NCBI GenBank assembly: GCA_947184155.2
Contig: CAMXCT020003380.1
Location: forward strand, 379,501-443,500
Direction: 5' to 3'
DNA: 64,000 bases
DNA from: Cladocopium goreaui
Lineage: Eukaryota > Sar > Dinophyceae > Suessiales > Symbiodiniaceae
The notes below the pieces were generated by a model, which was not told the origin of the DNA, searched no databases, and saw nothing but the letters and a program-made list of their open reading frames with translations. Below, piece after piece: positions 22,567 through 33,268 of this stretch; the first letter of the stretch is position 1, and every line of letters starts with the position of its first letter. The position numbers and the translations under genes were made by a program.

Positions 22567-22587
22567 TGGTGTCATCAGCATCAGCTC
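22567..22587 (-). CDS. possible 21-nt microexon
   Basis: Between CCAAG and GTGAAA. In phase with the exon at 22.8 kb it would add ADADDT. Phase does not match the next exon at 21.6 kb, so either another exon intervenes or this is not used. Confidence 0.25.
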
Positions 22588-22618
22588 CTTGGCTCGGAAA
22601 GATCGGAACTCCTATTGA

Positions 22619-22747
22619 CTCAATGGGAACTTCAGGATAAGAAAATAAATGGAGGTAGGTAAATGTACCATATTTTTGGCCAAAAAAAATGCGGGGAATG
22701 GTAGGTACCTCCTTCATAAATCGGTTCCTGAGTCATGGCCATTGATT
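22619..22747. mobile_element. family-C repeat
   Basis: CAATGGGAACTTCAGGAT at one end, GGTACCTCCTTCATAAATCG and GGTTCCTGAGTCATGGCCAT at the other. The same ends occur at 27.7-27.8 kb and a partial copy at 24.4 kb. Small ORFs beginning MKEVP arise only from this repeat. Confidence 0.7.
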
Positions 22748-22770
22748 GACTAGTGGCTATCCATTCTTTC

Positions 22771-22814
22771 CGGCTATGACGATTTCGAGTGGAGACCTTT
22801 CTGTTTGTGGATGC
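22771..22814 (-). CDS. candidate CADG exon, linker strand
   Basis: Strong acceptor TTTTTCAG, phase 2, matching the phase left by the exon at 23.4 kb if a GC donor is used there. The peptide is HPQTERSPLEIVIAG. A GA donor (GCCG|GAAAGA) is proposed at its end. Confidence 0.45.
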
Positions 22815-23315
22815 CTGAAAAATCCACTAGTTCGGCATCATTTCCCTATTAAAACGCTATTATCTTTGAGTAAATTCTGATTGTTTTAAGACACGACATG
22901 AGACAACATAAATTCCCCTGATACTGTAAACAAGTTACATGTCCCATTATATCCCTACAAAAATGTATATAAACCACATCAACATATCAACCAACCGTTG
23001 TTTTTATTCCAAACTGCTTGGATTTTATTCCTGAGTTGTAATTACAGTATATTGTCTGGACATCACTAGATAAAACTCAGATTTTGCTAGCTACATGGAT
23101 CTAGTTGTAATTACCCGTATGGCGCGTTTCACATTTGACTCATGCTTTCTGTAGTGCAAATATAGGCAGATTTCATTGAACTGCATCAGAGGTGTACATA
23201 CTGTATAATATTTACATGGAAAAAATATGGAAAAACCCATGGAATATCTGGAAAAAAGAGACTTTTCCATGGTTGTTCCATGGTTTTTCCATGTTTTTTC
23301 CATGTTTAGCTCCGC

Positions 23316-23429
23316 TTTCGAGGCCAGCCAATCCGTCCGTCCTCCGTAGTTCCTTTGACGTAGACATGTAGGCCTTGGGGCTCTGGAGGTATGCCTGTAA
23401 AGGTCATCGTCTTTGGGTCAAACTTCAAC
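23316..23429 (-). CDS. CADG exon: He_PIG second half
   Basis: Joined to the exon at 24.2 kb across a shared GGTTG repeat, the reading frame passes from 'LPKW' to LKFDPKTMTFTGIPP and then GLHVYVKGTTEDG. This is a textbook He_PIG sequence: Leu-x-Phe-Asp-x-x-Thr, then Phe-x-Gly-x-Pro-Pro. The acceptor is GGCCGAG. The donor is probably GC (CGAAA|GCGGAG), because the frame otherwise meets a TAA 4 codons later. Confidence 0.8.
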
Positions 23430-23504
23430 CTCGGCCATGGCGGGGGTCGGTCACCGGCTTGGCTCTATGTATATATTATATATATACATATGTATGTTGA
23501 AGAG

Positions 23505-23745
23505 TAATCATTTAATAGTAACTAATAGTAACTAATAGTAACTAATAGTAACTAATAGTAACTAATAGAAACTAATAGTGACTACTGGTAACTAATAGTA
23601 ACTAATAGTAACTAATAGTAACTAATAGCAACTAATAGTAACTAATAGAAACTAATAGTGACTACTGGTAACTAATAGTAACTAATAGTAACTAATAGTA
23701 ACTAATAGCAACTAGTAGTAACTAATAGTAACTAATAGTAACTCT
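23505..23745. repeat. TAGTAACTAA decamer array
   Basis: About 23 tandem copies of a 10-bp unit with a few substitutions (TAGAAACTAA, TAGTGACTAC, TAGCAACTAA). The variants repeat in the same order twice, showing a higher-order duplication of about 120 bp. Confidence 0.95.
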
Positions 23746-24142
23746 AATGGATATATATATAGTTTCTCATTTAAAAATATATAGCCATATATGTAACTAA
23801 TAGTAACTAATATAGTTTTTAAAATTAGAAGTTGAAGATGTTTAACCAACGTTTTCGTTTCACTCGCTGCTCCAACCCAAGGTTTTAAGCCATAGAAGCC
23901 ACAAGCATCGCAGAAAGTCTCGCATCGCAGTCAAGCAGCCAACGACTGGCTGATTTAATGCAAATTATGATGTATAATATATATATGTTTATATGTTTAT
24001 ATGGTATGATATAGTGATATGTTATTAGATTAATATATAAGTGATATATATATATATATATATCGTTAATCCATTCAACCATTCACAGGAAACTTTAAAC
24101 AAGCCAAGTATCATACTTTCGCGATTCTTTCCACCAAGCAAC

Positions 24143-24254
24143 CACTTGGGCAACTCGCCGTGCTCTTCAAATGCGGTGAAGGTGAGCCGCGTCCCCATGG
24201 GGTCCACAATGACACCCTCCGGAATCTTCCGATGGATGGGTTTGCCCACCACAC
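24143..24254 (-). CDS. CADG exon: first half of domain
   Basis: Acceptor GGACCAG, 112 nt. The peptide begins VVGKPIHRK and continues IPEGVIVDPMGTRLTFTA, then GELPKW. This is the CADG start 'VGxxxxxxIPxxxxxDxxGxxLxFxA...LPxW'. Exon 3' edge: AAGTG|GTTGCT. The downstream exon supplies the missing 'LKFD', giving an uninterrupted domain. Confidence 0.85.
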
Positions 24255-24395
24255 CTGGTCCGGGTCAAACCACCTGGATCAAAGGGAATGAAGCCATTTT
24301 CCCTTTATAAAGGCCCATTAAATCACTATAAAATCCCACTAAATCACTATGAAATCCCATGAAATCACTATGAAATCCCATTTCAAAGGGAGATC

Positions 24396-24482
24396 TAAAA
24401 TGGATCCTAAAATGGAGCTACGTTAGTACCATATCTCTGGCCATATTTTGCTGGGAGATTCCCTGAAATGGATCCACTGGAT
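24396..24482. mobile_element. family-C repeat, partial
   Basis: GATCCTAAAATGGAGCTACG and CCATATTTTGCTGGGAGATT match one arm of the family-C copy at 27.7 kb. Confidence 0.6.
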
Positions 24483-24832
24483 CATGCCATGCCAAGTTAC
24501 AAGGGGAAAGTTCGATGTTTTTGAAACCTTGTAACTTCAGAAAAAATCAGAAAAGCATAACAAGTTGTTGGAAACCAAAATCAGAAAGTTCTGAGTTACA
24601 AGTTGTTGGAAACCAACAACTGAAAAATCAGACCAACAACCACTTGTTGATCAGCGCTAGGACCGCTAGGATGTTGTTGAATGCAGTCGCCAAACTACGA
24701 TCAACCCTGAATTCATAAACCCCAAACGGCTGTTGAATTGGGGGGGACCAATTATCATATTAAGTATCATATTATCACTATTTGGATCTATTTGGAGGGT
24801 ACCCCCCATTTTTTTGGAAGAAACAAATTGGT

Positions 24833-24936
24833 TACCCTCTGGTAAACTAACATAACTATGGAAAATCACCATTTTTAATGGGAAAATCCATTATAAATGG
24901 CCATTTTCAATAGCTATGTTAAATTACCAGAGGGTA
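24833..24936. mobile_element. family-A MITE, near-consensus
   Basis: 104 bp, TACCCTCTGGTAAACTAAC to GTTAAATTACCAGAGGGTA, with ATGGxxATTTTCAATAGCTA inner arm. Lies in the intron 45 bp downstream (on the gene strand) of the exon at 25.0 kb. Confidence 0.9.
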
Positions 24937-24980
24937 ATGAAAATCCGGGACTTCCGCCGGGTTGGCCAGGTCGACTGCGC

Positions 24981-25009
24981 CTCTGATATCGGGCAGGCTT
25001 TCAGAAATC
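24981..25009 (-). CDS. CADG microexon, inter-domain linker
   Basis: 29 nt between CCCCTTAG and a GC donor (AGAG|GCGCAG). It encodes ISESLPDIR and splits codons on both sides, in phase with the exons at 26.1 and 24.2 kb. The LPDI motif before a 'VGxP' strand is typical of the start of CADG domains. Confidence 0.65.
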
Positions 25010-26101
25010 CTAAGGGGCGGCGATTTCAACAGATTCTACAGGATGGAACATTAATTGGTAAAGTACATGGCAAAGTGATTAAACATGATTAAACAACAAA
25101 ACTAACAAACCGATTTCTTCATATCTTGGGACCTGGTCGATGATTTTCCCAATGAGCCATTTGGATCCATTTGGATGGTTATACCCCCTTTTCAGAGGCA
25201 CCTATGATATCATATTGTATGATAATGGGCTGCATAGCCACTATCCAATTGGTAAAGTGAATGGATAATTTTTTGTGGCTGAAATCTCGCCATTTGGGAA
25301 TAGAACTGACATGAACCAGAACTTTCAATAAACGCATAAACGCCATTTGGTGATGGGTCAAATTGGATACCTCCCAAAATGACATCGATTTCTCAATCGG
25401 ATCCTAAATCTTGATCTAAAGCCACGTCTCATCTCAAATTTGCTAGCGGCTTCACAGTATTTTTACATCTCCCAAATGTTTGAGGCATAAAACTATGCAC
25501 CATGTTAAATGTTTGTCTGAAGATAGGGTACCCCATTTCACAAAAATCGGTGCTTCAAAAAATCATTTTCCCAATGAAAAAATCCCCTTTTGGATACATC
25601 CGAATATCATAGTGTTGGCTAATAGCCCATTCTATCCTCATAGGATATCCATATGATCTATATATTTGGTTCTCCAACGTTTCTACAATTTAAGATGTCC
25701 ACATTTTCAGACACAAATCATATGTTTATTGTTCGTTGAATATATCCCCATAAAACAAACCCAGAAAAATATCACCAGAAATGCTTGCCTCAATATGGTG
25801 ATGATGTAATCTCATAATGCTGAATCAATCATCCATAAAATCAATGCCTAGACCCTCCAAGTGCACTGCGATCATTTACCCTATATGTCTTGAGACGTTT
25901 ACCCATTTTCATACTTGGAGTGTCTACAACTTCCGTACCTTTTTTTCATGGTTGGTTGATAGGATCTCCCCTGGATCGTGATATTTCCTATGAAATCACC
26001 ACGTCCCCACTAAATCACAATGAAAACACCATTAGATCACCATTAAATCATCATTAAACCCCCATCCTTTCACCACGTGTGATCCGGGCGTCAAGGGCGG
26101 C

Positions 26102-26162
26102 CGCGTCTTCCCAATTCGCACCACCCAAGTGGTCTGCGCTGACAACTGCTGGGGGTCTGTGC
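26102..26162 (-). CDS. CADG exon, closing strand
   Basis: Acceptor ATGCTAAG, 61 nt, then TDPQQLSA and QTTWVVRIGKTR. In phase with the exon at 27.9 kb, giving a continuous 'AARDENGTD...' strand. The proposed 3' edge is a GC donor (ACGCG|GCCGCC). The frame also stays open beyond it, so a slightly longer exon is possible. Confidence 0.65.
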
Positions 26163-26674
26163 CTTAGCATTCCCCGTGACAGAGAAAATGGCACATTAAT
26201 ATGTATTGTGTATTGGGTGTATAGATATATAGTCATCCTGGAGTAGATAGAATATCGGACATTTTCAAAAATGATTTTCAAAAATGGTTTTCAAAAATAA
26301 CAATAAATAGTTGGAATATGTTCGAAACCCTCAGTTTTTACACGTTTTTCGTCTTTGTTAAGTCATTTTTAGCCAGTTTTGGACACGGGTCTGGAGAAAT
26401 TTTGAAAAATACAAAAATCAAACAACACCAAAAAGTAGATAGAATATTGTTTCAAACCAGGTAGATAGAATATTTTGAGGGAATTGTGAACACCACGCGC
26501 AGACCCCACAGCAGCTTAAGACCCTGCAAACCATATTCCAACTACCAGTTTTCGACCTCCCCCGAAATATTCCAACTACCTATTTATTTTTAAGTGGCCG
26601 ACATCCAACATAATTCCAACATAAATCCCGCACCCTCCAAAAAAATATTCTATCTACTTTAGGATGATTATATA

Positions 26675-26830
26675 TATATATATATGGATGGATGGATGGA
26701 TGGATGGATGGATGGATAGATAGATAGATAGATACGATTAGATTAGATTAGATTGGCTTAGCTTAGATTGGATTAGATTAGATAGATAGATGGATAGATA
26801 GATCAATAGATACCGATAGATAGATAGAAT
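26675..26830. repeat. GATG/GATA/GATTA microsatellite
   Basis: GATG, GATA and GATTA units in succession after a TATATA tract. Confidence 0.95.
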
Positions 26831-27245
26831 CTAGAATTATTGATATCATGATAGGATGATGATGGGATGAATATTGTATGGTCTCGTGTCTCGTGTTCAC
26901 GGCCCCCCCTCACCCCATATGGAAAGGGGGGTGACCCAGAGAATTGCCCAATTTAGTGGAAACTCATCTAAAACCATATGAATATTATGGGATATCCTAT
27001 AGTTATCCAATTATTTTCAAATATAATAGTTGTACAATACACAATAGGAAACTGTTTATACAATTGCATCATATGGAAAATCATTAAAGGGGACACATAT
27101 TAAGGATAAATCTGTTAAATAACTGCTGAAATAATAACAGCGGCATTTTTTTTGGCATCATTTTTTTGTGGAATACCTTCTGGTAATGACTGTTACACTT
27201 TGCTATGGTATAAAAAAAAGCCCATGAAAGTAGATGTGAAAAATA

Positions 27246-27372
27246 TACCCTCTGGTTATTGGTTACATAGCCATGGTATAGATGGCCCATAGAAATAGAT
27301 GATTTTCCCAGCGAACGAAACCTCCATTTATGGTTGGGATTTTCCATGGCTATGTTAAATAACCAGATGGTA
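27246..27372. mobile_element. family-A MITE with adjoining partial copy
   Basis: TACCCTCTGGTTATTGG to AATAACCAGATGGTA. A second half element follows at once and ends ATTACCAAAGGGT at about 27423. Another partial left end lies near 27173. Confidence 0.75.
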
Positions 27373-27697
27373 CCATCAAGAAAGGTGATTCTCCATAGTT
27401 ATGTGAAAAATTACCAAAGGGTGACATATAAAGAAAAGTGGAACATCCAGTATGAAAGTAGATCATGTCCCCAGCGGTTTTCCCCATGCTGGATTTCCAT
27501 ATGTTGATTCACTTAAAGGTACACCAAGCCGAAAAATAGGGCTTATCAATTCTTATCATACAAAGGAACAATTCCCTCATTGGGATATCAAAAAATCATC
27601 TCATGAGTATCCCAATCCGAGCAGCAACCACTGGTAAGTGGGATGTACACTTGGGTTACTTGGGGTTTTGCTTGGCTACATCCAAGCATCATTATAT

Positions 27698-27843
27698 TCA
27701 ATGGGAATTCCAGGATCCTAAAATGGAGGTACGTTAGTACCATATAAGGCCATATTTTGCTGGGATATTCCCTGAAAAATAGGCCAAAAATATATGGAAT
27801 CGGTACCTCCTTCATCAATCGGTTCCTGAGTCATGGCCATTGA
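27698..27843. mobile_element. family-C repeat, most complete copy
   Basis: TCAATGGGAATTCCAGGATC, GGAGGTACGTTAGTACCAT, GGTACCTCCTTCATCAATCG and GGTTCCTGAGTCATGGCCAT in order. GGAGGTAC and GTACCTCC form the inverted arms. Confidence 0.75.
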
Positions 27844-27909
27844 TATATCGTCACCAGCTCATCATATATCATCTGCCCTGTTTCATGGTCAATCTGTCGA
27901 GGAAATCAC

Positions 27910-27958
27910 CATTCTCGTCCCGTGCCGCCAAGAGTCCCTTCACTGTCAACGTCAGGTC
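27910..27958 (-). CDS. CADG exon, closing strand
   Basis: Acceptor TTTTATTAG, GT donor (GAATG|GTGATT), 49 nt. It encodes DLTLTVKGLLAARDENG, the VxVxAxDxxG signature that ends CADG/He_PIG units. Phase 0 in and phase 1 out, matching both neighbours (28.6 and 26.1 kb). Confidence 0.8.
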
Positions 27959-27989
27959 CTAATAAAACCCGACCCTGCCAGTCATCGGG

Positions 27990-28082
27990 GTTGGAAGACT
28001 AGTAAAACCACTATAGATGGATGATTTTCCACTATAAATGGGTGATAAAATCAGGGTCCAACTGTTCATTTACCAGAGGCTA
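27990..28082. mobile_element. family-A element, partial
   Basis: Contains GATGATTTTCCACTATAAATGG and ends ATTTACCAGAGGCTA. The left end is missing. Confidence 0.5.
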
Positions 28083-28616
28083 AGGGAAAGCCAGGAAACA
28101 GCATGGTTTTTTGCATGTTTTAACTACCATCATCCACTGGGAAAGTTGGGGAACCAGCTGAATGGTTGTGCTTGTAACATGTCAACCTATAGAATGTAGC
28201 AATGATCAAACTGTGGATCACTTATAAATCAGAAACCATACTGTATGGACCATGCTTCAGTAGGGGATTTATATATATATATGGATTTATGAATCTACAC
28301 ATCTTTGGGACCATGAAATATAAACTCTGCTGCCAGATGAGGGTAACCCGCTGGTTTTGGTAAATTCCCCGTGTTTGTTGCTGAAGTTCCCACAGTTTGT
28401 GGTTATGCCCATGGCTATACTCCTGGTATATAAACTATACATATACACATATATATATATATACACATATATGTATAAATAGATATGTATATTTAACACT
28501 ATGTATAGCAATGGTGCATTATATAACATACATTCCATAAACACAACAACGGGGGGGTCACTTTTGCCTTGGGGAACCCACCCCCCCGTGGCTTCCAGCG
28601 TGCGCGAGCTGGTCTC

Positions 28617-28690
28617 CTGTTGGGTGGGCGGAGTGCCTCGAACCTGCAACTTCTTGTCGTCAAAGTGGAGCCACGAAGGCAAATCGCTGC
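28617..28690 (-). CDS. CADG exon: LPSWLxF to GTPP
   Basis: 74 nt encoding SDLPSWLHFDDKKLQVRGTP plus PTQQ, the central He_PIG motif in full. Acceptor TTTCCGAG shares a GGCA repeat with the donor side of the exon at 29.6 kb. The 3' edge is a GA donor (CAACAG|GAGACC). Phase agrees on both sides. Confidence 0.85.
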
Positions 28691-28814
28691 CTCGGAAATC
28701 AGTGGTTTGGATCATGGATCATCCGCATATATAATCCCATAGATATATATATAATCCATATATGACCAATATATAATCCCATGATATAACTGGGGAATAG
28801 TCCATATATATATA

Positions 28815-28925
28815 TACACCTTCTGGTAAACTAACATAACTATGGAAAGATCCACCATTTTTCATGGGTAAATCCACTATTTCGACTGGGTCATTTTCAG
28901 CTATGTAAACGTTTACCAGAGGGTC
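28815..28925. mobile_element. family-A MITE
   Basis: Left end TACACCTTCTGGTAAAC, right end AAACGTTTACCAGAGGGT. It lies in the intron between the exons at 29.6 and 28.6 kb. Confidence 0.75.
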
Positions 28926-29400
28926 TCAGTGGGAAATCACTGGATCGTTACCCGAGTGAAAATCTCCAGCTAGTCATGTTGGGGTCCATTTCGCAACAAC
29001 CTGGTGGTAGAGCCAGTGAACCCAATTATATATGGACTATCCCCAAGTTATATATGGATAGTCCATATATAATGCATTAATATAAACCATATAGATTTAT
29101 AGTCCATATTGCACCCAAGATATATTTATATATCAGTGCACCCAATTATATAAATTCTATATGGTTTATATTAATGGATTATCCAAGCCACTGCTCCCGA
29201 CAAGTTGGATAGCGTGAGTTCAGGGTGAGTTCAGGGTGCGATTCTCAGAACTGTGTCAGCCCTAAAAGTTGGGGGTAGTGTACACATTCTTGCGGTTTGG
29301 TTACTGTTAAAGTTGCAATGTTGAGAACCATGCCTGACATCTTCGTGGATTGCGTCTGTATGTTTCTGATTGTTTCTGCAAGTGCAGTGGCGTTTCGCAG

Positions 29401-29465
29401 TTGGCAACACCATTAAACACCATTAAACACCATTAAACACCATTAAACACCATTAAACACCATTG
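29401..29465. repeat. CCATTAAACA decamer
   Basis: Six tandem copies of CCATTAAACA. Confidence 0.95.
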
Positions 29466-29554
29466 AACATGTTTGGAACAGTAAAGAAAGAATTCCCAAA
29501 GCAAAAATCTCGGATGATGCCACCACGAAATCACCATGGAAATCACCAAGGTGC

Positions 29555-29612
29555 CATTCAGCAACTTGGCGCTGTAGCTGATCTCTCCGCCGTCGGGGTC
29601 AACGATGGCATC
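29555..29612 (-). CDS. CADG exon: D-x-D-G-G strand
   Basis: 58 nt encoding DAIVDPDGGEISYSAKLLN. Preceded by GGGAG and followed by a GC donor (AATG|GCACCT). Joined to its neighbours it gives 'IPK' + this peptide + 'GSDLPSWLHF', a complete CADG core with the acidic D-P-D-G turn seen in this family. Confidence 0.85.
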
Positions 29613-29736
29613 CTCCCATGTCGATGTCCCCATGAACAAAAGAACTGGGAGTGCCTAATATGGCTATCATGGTGATTTAATTGGTATTTAACCATCAAAA
29701 TTAGGGATTTAATTGGATTTAATGATGATACAATGG

Positions 29737-29840
29737 CTGGTTGGTGGTTGACCTACCCCTCTGAAACATATGACAGTCAGTTGGGATGATGACATTCCCA
29801 ATATATGCAAAATAGAATTCATGTTCCAAACCACCAACCA
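29737..29840. mobile_element. family-B MITE
   Basis: CTGGTTGGTGGTTGACCTACC to TTCCAAACCACCAACCA. It sits in the intron between the exons at 30.1 and 29.6 kb. Confidence 0.85.
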
Positions 29841-30088
29841 ACAAGAAATGTACTCAAGAAATGTTTACCCCAGTGCAGTGGTAGATCCCGTGAAGCCGTG
29901 AAGTCCTCGTTGATACATCAGGTGTCTACAGAATCCCATCAAATGAAATCCTATGAAATACCCCATGAAACCCCATGAAATCCTAATAAACCCCATGAAA
30001 CCCCATGAAATCGCATGAAGTCCCATATTCATAGGTGATTGAGCCCCCCGAACCCAACGACCTCGACCGGCCCGTCTCTACTTCGGTC

Positions 30089-30126
30089 CTTAGGAATTGT
30101 CTCAAGGACCTCCTCGTCGGCGGTGC
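30089..30126 (-). CDS. CADG exon: I-P strand
   Basis: 38 nt encoding ADEEVLETIPK, between a strong acceptor (GTTTCAG) and a GA donor (CCTAAG|GACCGA). Read past the donor the frame stays open, but only splicing here yields 'IPK-DAIVDPDGG'. The AGGA sequence is repeated at both intron ends. Confidence 0.75.
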
Positions 30127-30234
30127 CTGAAACATCCTGAGGGACCAAAGATTGGGGCAATCCTTGGTGGATACTCTCTGGGCAACTAAGATAGAGAAAT
30201 AAATATATTGGTTAGTATGATATATGGTTAATAT

Positions 30235-30330
30235 ATGGATAATATATGGATAATATATGGTTAATATATGGATAATATATGGTTAATATATGGATAATAT
30301 ATGGTTAATATAATCTATATATATATATAA
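30235..30330. repeat. ATATATGGTTAATATATGGATA tandem
   Basis: Alternating ATATATGGTTA and ATATATGGATA units leading into TATA. The same lead sequence occurs in short form beside other B elements. Confidence 0.9.
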
Positions 30331-30424
30331 TCTGGTTGATAAATGAATAATAATCCGTTCCAAACACCTTCACAGCACCACTGGACACCCAACAGATGTT
30401 CCCAACAGATATATATATATATAT

Positions 30425-30482
30425 ATATCCCATTACTATCCCATTACTATCCCATTACTATCCCATTACTATCCCATTGCTA
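30425..30482. repeat. CCCATTACTAT 11-mer array
   Basis: Five copies of an 11-bp unit immediately left of a family-B element. Confidence 0.95.
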
Positions 30483-30483
30483 T

Positions 30484-30583
30484 CTGGTTGGTGGTTTAAC
30501 TATCTTGAAAGATATGAGTTCGTCAATGGGAAAGATGACATCCCATATATGACATGGAAAAAATGTTTGAAACCACCAACCAG
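30484..30583. mobile_element. family-B MITE, complete
   Basis: Perfect CTGGTTGGTGGT/ACCACCAACCAG ends, flanked by TAT and ATA. Confidence 0.9.
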
Positions 30584-30614
30584 ATAAGTAATTATATGGG
30601 TTATATATATACCA

Positions 30615-30718
30615 TACCCTCTGGTAAAATTACAGATATAGCTATTGAACATGCTGATTTATGGTTGATTTACCGAACTGAAAAAATGTGATGTTCCATA
30701 CCCATGTTAGTGGATAAA
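30615..30718. mobile_element. family-A element, right end eroded
   Basis: TACCCTCTGGTAAAATTAC at the left. The right part keeps ATGTTCCATACCCATGTTAGT but lacks the terminal motif, perhaps because of the adjacent 30.7-kb insertion. Confidence 0.6.
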
Positions 30719-30864
30719 CAAAGTGGATAAACAAGGGAAGGTCCCCTCGAGGGCGTCGCGCGTTTTTCAACGCACTACGCCTTTAAAACCTGCATGTCGT
30801 GAAGTTTTTTAAAATGCATCTTCCAAGAGGGGTCTCCGAAGTAACTTTTTTTTACCTCACCGAA

Positions 30865-30926
30865 GCGATTGATGATGATGATAATGATGATGATCATGTT
30901 GATGATCATGTTGATAATCATGTTGT

Positions 30927-30958
<32 letters not shown>

Positions 30959-31145
30959 TTGATAATGATGATGATCATGTTGATCATGATGATGAGAATG
31001 ATGATGTTGATAATGATGATGGGCATGTTGATCATGATGATGATAATGATGATGTTGACGATGATGATCATGTTGATGATGATGTTAATGATGATGATTA
31101 TGTTGATAATGATGATGATGATGATGTTGGAGATGATGATGATAT
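30865..31145. repeat. GAT trinucleotide repeat inside the transposon
   Basis: About 280 bp of GATGAT with GTT, AAT and CAT interruptions. It generates artefactual Asp-rich, Met-rich and Ile-rich ORFs in different frames. Confidence 0.95.
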
Positions 31146-31369
31146 GAATTGCAAATAAGAAATGCGTGTAAGGAAGTAGTTGCAAGTACGCTGGTTAACG
31201 TGAACGTTGTAATCCCCCCAAACCCAACCCCATGCCCACACGCCACCGGACACCAACGTCAACATATCAAAACCAAAACATCCAACGCGTGTCAAACCGT
31301 CACTTGCAGAAGTGAAAAGCGTGTCAAGAACGCAGATGCAAGAACGTTAATAAACAAGAACGTTATCAT

Positions 31370-31435
31370 CCCCCCCCCCAACACCCCCCCAACCCCCCCC
31401 ACCCCACCCCCACCCCACCCCCACTCCAAGCAAAC
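31370..31435. repeat. C-homopolymer-rich tract
   Basis: CCCCCCCCCC, AACACCCCCCCAACC and CCCCACCCC units, strongly strand-asymmetric and potentially able to form non-B DNA. Confidence 0.9.
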
Positions 31436-32083
31436 CCTGGCATGCCGACACGCAACTATCACAGGAAGCACGTCACAAAAAACACAGTAAAAAACAGCAG
31501 AAAATGCAACGAAGCAGAAGAAAACACTGTAAAACGTGGCATGAAATGGATGCTTCGAAAATAACGCAAACATGAAAAAACGACAACACTCCGCGACGCC
31601 CTCGAGGGGACCTTACCATAAACAAAGACATCTTGGTGGATGGTGGATCTCCTGCTAAGTTAGTTTAGATTTCACAGCCTACTCGTCTGATACTAAACCA
31701 ATCTACCAATCTAATCCTAGAAAATCCCAAACAGGTTCAAGATCTAAGTGTCTGGCTTTCTTGACTTCCACCTACAGAAAGTGTTTAATCTATTGAAAAT
31801 TGTCATAATGGGGCCACAGGAATGGATAGCAACTATTCAATAACCAATGATTTAACAGTTATAAGTGTGGCAAATGAGGAATGTGGAATTTGCTGCCCGG
31901 GGTTAGTGATATTTACTGACCACATGCCAGCTGAATTGACCATTCAAAAAGAAATCAAAATCACGTGCTCGACTCACAAATGATAGCGGTAAGACATCGC
32001 CATCACTTGACATCCCAAAATATGGTCCAAGCCGAACAAGTACTTGGCCGCTTTTGGCCACTTGAAATGGTTTGCCGGATCAC

Positions 32084-32105
32084 CATCCGGCCCCTGGTCC
32101 ATATC
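32084..32105 (-). CDS. possible 22-nt CADG microexon
   Basis: Acceptor ACATCCAG and GT donor (GGATG|GTGATC) enclose DMDQGPD. Phase 0 in, phase 1 out, consistent with the exons at 32.3 and 30.1 kb. The frame is open much further (HFKWPKAAKYLFGLD follows), so the exon could be longer with another donor. Confidence 0.5.
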
Positions 32106-32298
32106 CTGGATGTATTTTCTCCCTATCTGGTGTATCTGGCTGAATTATAAGTTATTCTTAATGTTATTTGCCCACCAAAGTTCGATCATTTGGCCATGAC
32201 TTCCCAAAGCCAAATGCTTTCATCATCTTTCATCTATGAGGATGCGTTGTCGGGGATTCGTTGCATGATCAGATCGCCAGCCAAAGGACTTTGAGGAC

Positions 32299-32346
32299 CT
32301 TGTTCACATAGGGCGGATTCGCAACAACTTCCTTGGGCGAAAACAG
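32299..32346 (-). CDS. CADG exon, inter-domain linker
   Basis: Strong acceptor ATTTCCAG and GT donor (AACAAG|GTCCTC), 48 nt, phase 0 throughout. It encodes LFSPKEVVANPPYVNK, which would connect the closing strand of one domain (exon at 33.3 kb) with the next. Confidence 0.6.
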
Positions 32347-33164
32347 CTGGAAATCGAAAGAGCCACAGAAAACAGCTGGTTTTCATCATCCCATCACACT
32401 GAACATCACAGAAACCTGAGATCCAAAGAAACCTGGTATCGGAAGTGCTGGGAAGTTAAGAAAGGGAATGGTCCCACCATGTCTCACCAGGACCCTTCGG
32501 GCGAAAAAAAACTGAATCAACGGATCTATCATGATACGCTTTCGTTATTGGAAAACTCCACTAGGTCACTAGGTAGTTCAGAACCAACTAGGACACATGG
32601 ACATAGCCAAACAATGCCAAACAATGAATCAAGTCAGCATATCTGGATAACTGTCACTGGCGAAAACGGAAGAAAATTGGAATTAACGCGAGAAGGATCG
32701 AGAAGGTGCTTCTCCACATATAGTTTCCTCATCCAGTTTTGGGGGATCCATGGAATCCATGGTGACAAAAACCCAACTTGAACTGGATGGAAGGGGTGAT
32801 CAGGATTGATGAGATGTTAAATATGGATTATATCTGTTCAAATCATTAGATACTTCGAACATGTGGTTTAAGCGCGCAAGAATGACTCATGACCAAAGTT
32901 GGGTGTTCGTTACAGTTCGTGGAACATGTTGGAACCCGAAGAGAGAGTACAAGAGACACGTGGGAATGTAGCTCGTGTTCCTGGGGGTTTGCCGACTGGC
33001 ATTGATGTTTTGCATAGTGGGACCCAGGGCCTATGTCTTGGTTGTCAATGGGAGTTAAAGGATATTACAACCTCATTTGGGAGATGTTGAGAGTGTGACT
33101 TCCCAATCTGAATTCCGTTTGAAGCCCAAAAAATAACATCCCTTAAATTTCTGCTGAGATCATG

Positions 33165-33255
33165 TAGATATATGTATGTATGTGTATATATATATATGTA
33201 TATGTATATACTGTATATTATATACTGTATATATATAATTATATATATATATCAT
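33165..33255. repeat. TATGTA/TATA microsatellite
   Basis: AT tract directly downstream of the exon at 33.3 kb on the gene strand. Confidence 0.85.
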
Positions 33256-33268
33256 ATCCTTAGGTCAC

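Larger units (their letters stand above)
30735..31617. mobile_element. non-autonomous TIR transposon with 8-bp target duplication
   Basis: The ends are 26-bp inverted repeats with one mismatch; the perfect inner part begins AAGGTCCCCTCGAGGGCGTC. The element is flanked on both sides by ATAAACAA (30727-30734 and 31618-31625), an 8-bp target-site duplication. The 883-bp interior holds a GAT-repeat tract, two diverged copies of a GTTGCAAGxACG...CCCCCC segment, and C-rich runs, with no credible transposase. Ends beginning GG and an 8-bp duplication are compatible with the Merlin/IS1595 group, but P- and hAT-type elements also make 8-bp duplications. Confidence 0.8.

Noticed and set aside
23316..23330. 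TAA after RKRS as the gene's true stop
   Set aside because: The domain would be cut before its closing strand, and further in-phase CADG exons lie downstream; a GC donor just upstream is more likely. Not excluded.
23505..23745. Regular decamer array considered as CRISPR-like
   Set aside because: Units are contiguous 10-mers without unique spacers; an ordinary minisatellite in a eukaryotic genome.
22517..27818. Two minus ORFs both starting MKEVP, considered as a shared protein domain
   Set aside because: The similarity is explained by the family-C DNA repeat underlying both.
30799..31158. Asp-rich 119-codon ORF and its Met-rich and Ile-rich shadows
   Set aside because: GAT trinucleotide repeat inside the transposon; no start context or splice link.
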